From Eulemur rufifrons (lineage: Eukaryota; Chordata; Mammalia; Primates; Lemuridae): DNA of 64,000 nucleotides. Below are positions 61,205-64,000 of this stretch, piece after piece; the first letter of the stretch is position 1; every line of letters starts with the position of its first letter. The notes beneath the pieces are model-generated. The model was not told where the DNA came from and made no database searches. It saw only the letters and a program-made list of their open reading frames with translations. A program made the translations under genes and the position numbers. The stretch lies in the NCBI RefSeq assembly GCF_041146395.1, contig NC_090999.1:68019001-68083000 (forward strand). The letters run 5' to 3'.

Positions 61205-61499
61205 CTAAGCAATGGCTCAGGCCTATAATCCTAGCACTCTGGGAGGCCCGAGGCGAGAGGATAGCTTGAGCTCAGGAGTTCAAGACCAGCCTGAACAAGA
61301 GCAAGACTCCCTCTCTACTAAAAGTAGAAAAAATTAGCCAGACGTGGTGGCATGCACCTGTAGTCCCAGCTACTTGGGAGGCTGAGGCAGGAGGATCGCT
61401 TGAGTCCAGAAGTTTGAGGTTGCTGTGAGCTAGGCTGACACTATGGCACTCACTGTAAGCTGGGCAACAAAGGGAGACTTTGTCTCAAAAAAAAAAAAA
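61205..61499 (+). repeat. Alu SINE, plus orientation, lemur-type
   Basis: Starts 'taagcaatggctcaggccta', so the first bases are altered, then 'taatcctagcactctgggag' and right arm with 'ctgtgagctaggctgacact', A tail. AAGATGCA occurs at 61197-61204 and 61500-61507. The linker is shortened. Confidence 0.92.
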
Positions 61500-61906
61500 A
61501 AGATGCATCAGGCTCATCTTGTATATTTCTTGCCTCAGGCTATAACTCAGCCATTTCATCAAAAAGCCCTACTTCTATTTAAGTTGGAAATTAAATTTCA
61601 ATCTGTGTACTAAGTAAACCTATCACTAGTGGACTGGTCACTGTTTTTACAAGTTTTTAATGGAATGAGCTAGGATATGTGTATTTTTAGAGAAAATATA
61701 TTAACAACTTATACTAGTATTTGAAATTCAAATTCAAAATTGCTAGTTTTTTTACTTCTTTGATTTTATTTTTGTAGTGTCACTTAGGTTGAGTTTCTTG
61801 GTTCCAAAATGACACTAATAAAATCATCTGCTTTATCTTAGAATATACTAGTTTCAAAAATAATACCATTATTGGTAATAATATGGTTACTAAAAGCTAA
61901 GATTTC

Positions 61907-62173
61907 TTTTTTTTTTTTGAAGACAGGGTCTTATTCTATTGCAGTGGTGTCATCAGAGCTCACTACAACCTCAAACTCAGGGCTCGAGCTAGTTTCTTGA
62001 ATAGCTGGAACTATAGGTGCACGCCACCATGCCTTGCTAATTTTTTTATTTTTTGTAGAGACAGGGTCTTGCTATGTTGCTCAGACTGGTCTCAAACTCC
62101 TGGCCTCAAGCAATCCTTCTACCCGGGCCTCCCAAAGTGCTAGGATTACAGGCATGAGCCATCAAGCTTGGCC
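61907..62173 (-). repeat. Alu SINE, minus orientation, older and partly deleted
   Basis: Poly-T, 'gaagacagggtcttattcta', a shortened right arm, then 'tagagacagggtcttgctat' and 'cccaaagtgctaggattaca', ending 'catcaagcttggcc'. AluJ-like. Confidence 0.88.
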
Positions 62174-62919
62174 TCTTTGTAATTCTTTTTGTCCTCAGGA
62201 ACACTCACTCCCATAGTCAAACTACTGCTTTAAAGTCAGCTGAAATAATTTATTTCCATGTGACTACCAATTTGGTATAATTAAGATCATTTGCTTTTTA
62301 CTTATTTTTTAGGGACTACTTTTTTATTGATTTTGATTTAATGTTGCTTTATTTATTTAGATCCAACTTCAGAGCTACAAAACAAGTTACAAGCAGAAGT
62401 TCAATGTTCATCCCTGTATCCCCTATACTAAGTCCTCTTTTCCCAAATAATAACCACTTTCAAGGGTTTAATTTATTTCCCCCCCTTTTAATATAAGCAA
62501 ATTATGAACAAGAATGTTTATATTCCCCCTTTCATAAGTAATCATTAATATATTTTATACTTTTAAATAAACTGTAGCATATTATACACACATTATACCC
62601 TGGAGATCACTCCATAGCAGCAAATATATTATCCACCCCTCCCTTTGTGCAACTGCATACACTCTATTTTCTAGATGCACTATAGTTTCTTGATGCTCAA
62701 GAATGAACGTGTTTGGCTTCCAATTCTTCGATGCTACAAATAATGATACAAAAAAAATGGCACCTTGTATATATCATTTTGTATCTATGACAGTGTGTCT
62801 TGATTTGCTATTTATCAACCACTGTAAACACATCCTCTTTGAAGATTTAAATTTACAATCATTCAGCACTCAGATCCTGATTTCTAAATACTATCCCACA
62901 CTTTAAAAAACTACAGTTC

Positions 62920-63790
62920 CATTGAGAAATGGTAGATTCTAGGGCTGGGACAGGGAAGGTATAAGAAGAGCCTGAACAATCTTGCTGTACTAAAAAGTAA
63001 ATACTTAAAAAAATAAAAGATGAGGGGTATATCAAAAAGAACATAAGAGAAACAAAAAGATATGGAAGCCAACTTGAAGGGGCTTCCACTGGCCAAATTG
63101 GATTCAAGCATCAAAATAAAAAGTTAAAGATTACCCAGCAAATAAAACAGGAACCACTGAGTCTGTGCTGATGAGAGAGAAAAACTGACAGAGGAGGGCT
63201 CTGATAGAGCTCTGAATGCCAAGTGGTAAAAGTGGACAGGCTGGTAGTGCTAGAAAAATACCATTTCACAATCATCATAGAAAATGTTGGTTCAGGCAAG
63301 AATCATCCATGAATGTTAAATCTAGGGTGAGAGTTTGCTGAGTAAGATATTTAATAGCCTCAAAGTGTCTTCTTATAAGGTGCTTATTAGCTATAGGGGA
63401 TAAATTAGAAAATACAATGGAGAAACCAGACACCCTGTCCTGGTGATCAAACGTAGCATCACCAAAAGGGGCAGGCACACAATATAAACCTTCAAATGTG
63501 ATGCTCTTGGAAGGTACGAGGGTACCTGGTGTGCAGTACTCCAGCCAGGTCTGGACAGTGTAAGAAGTATGCTTTTTGCAACCCACTCTCAAATGATTCA
63601 GAAAAAATAAGTATGTATTACACATATATCATGTATATAAATTACACCTAAGTAAAAAGACAATAAGGAAATGTAGCAAAAAGTTAAAAATTAGTGCCTA
63701 TCAGCAAGGATATGCAATGAAGTTCCTAATATAACTCTTCAAAGTTTCTGTAATTTGAAATTAATTCAAAATTTTAAAAATATTAACAAA
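62920..63790. other. Unassigned repeat-like stretch
   Basis: Includes a 116-codon minus-strand open frame (63275-63625) with no family resemblance that I recognise. The right part ('gtttctgtaatttgaaatta' then 'aaaattttaaaaatatta') looks like an old L1 3' end, so the whole may be a decayed L1. No gene is claimed. Confidence 0.3.
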
Positions 63791-64000
63791 CAAAATATTT
63801 TTCCAATATCACAAGTTTTCATTATCATCCAAAATTGTGAAATCTTATTTGCAGGTAGTAAAATGTACAAAGATGAGGAAATTTAAAAGCCACAGAAGTC
63901 AAATGAATATAATAGGCAAGTAACATTCAATGGCATGAAAAACAAAAATAAAATTATCTAATATATAATCGGTCAATAAATTGGCCATTTCTACTGGGCA

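Overview
The window is nuclear DNA from a primate, most likely a strepsirrhine (lemur-like). The best clue is the Alu type. Most copies carry the 'CTAGCACTCTGGGAGGCCGAGG' version of the left arm, a 'GAAATTATATGGACAGCTAAAAA' style linker, and a right arm reading 'GCTAGGCTGACGCCACGGCAC'. I associate this combination with lemur Alus, not with human AluS/AluY. The DNA is AT-rich, intron-dominated and full of mammalian repeats. There is no operon, CRISPR array, prokaryotic feature or viral genome.

The only protein-coding gene I can support is CHD1 (chromodomain helicase DNA-binding protein 1), on the minus strand. I placed 35 coding exons between 53804 and 8515, each with AG/GT borders and matching phase. 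Leaving out one cassette exon (17962-18225), they encode 1,691 complete codons plus one split serine. The missing start segment is remembered from human as 18 residues; adding it gives 1,710 residues, the length I recall for canonical human CHD1. In order the exons encode: an acidic/serine-rich N-terminus with a short Gln run (53.8-48.4 kb), the tandem chromodomains (48.4-44.7 kb), the two-lobed SNF2 ATPase (43.8-30.6 kb), a bridge (30.2-28.0 kb), the SANT-SLIDE DNA-binding domain (25.0-19.9 kb), a Lys/Glu-rich linker (18.8-17.4 kb), the CHCT domain (14.6-11.7 kb) and a His/Ser/Arg-rich tail ending in TAA at 8515-8517.

Layout: 1 to about 6.8 kb is flanking DNA downstream of CHD1, with repeats and no recognisable gene. 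About 6.8-8.5 kb is probable CHD1 3' UTR. 8.5-53.8 kb is the exon/intron body. 53.8-64 kb is the start of a long upstream intron with Alus, L1, L2 and a mariner. The start codon exon and promoter were not found and should lie beyond 64 kb.

The notable items are: an 88-codon in-frame Lys/Glu-rich cassette exon; two full-length decayed mariner transposons in opposite orientations in one gene; a MER1-like hAT element nested inside an older hAT element, each with 8-bp target-site duplications; a tailless truncated Alu with a perfect 17-bp duplication; and a 30-bp perfect repeat pair bracketing an ATPase exon. I found no convincing new biological system.
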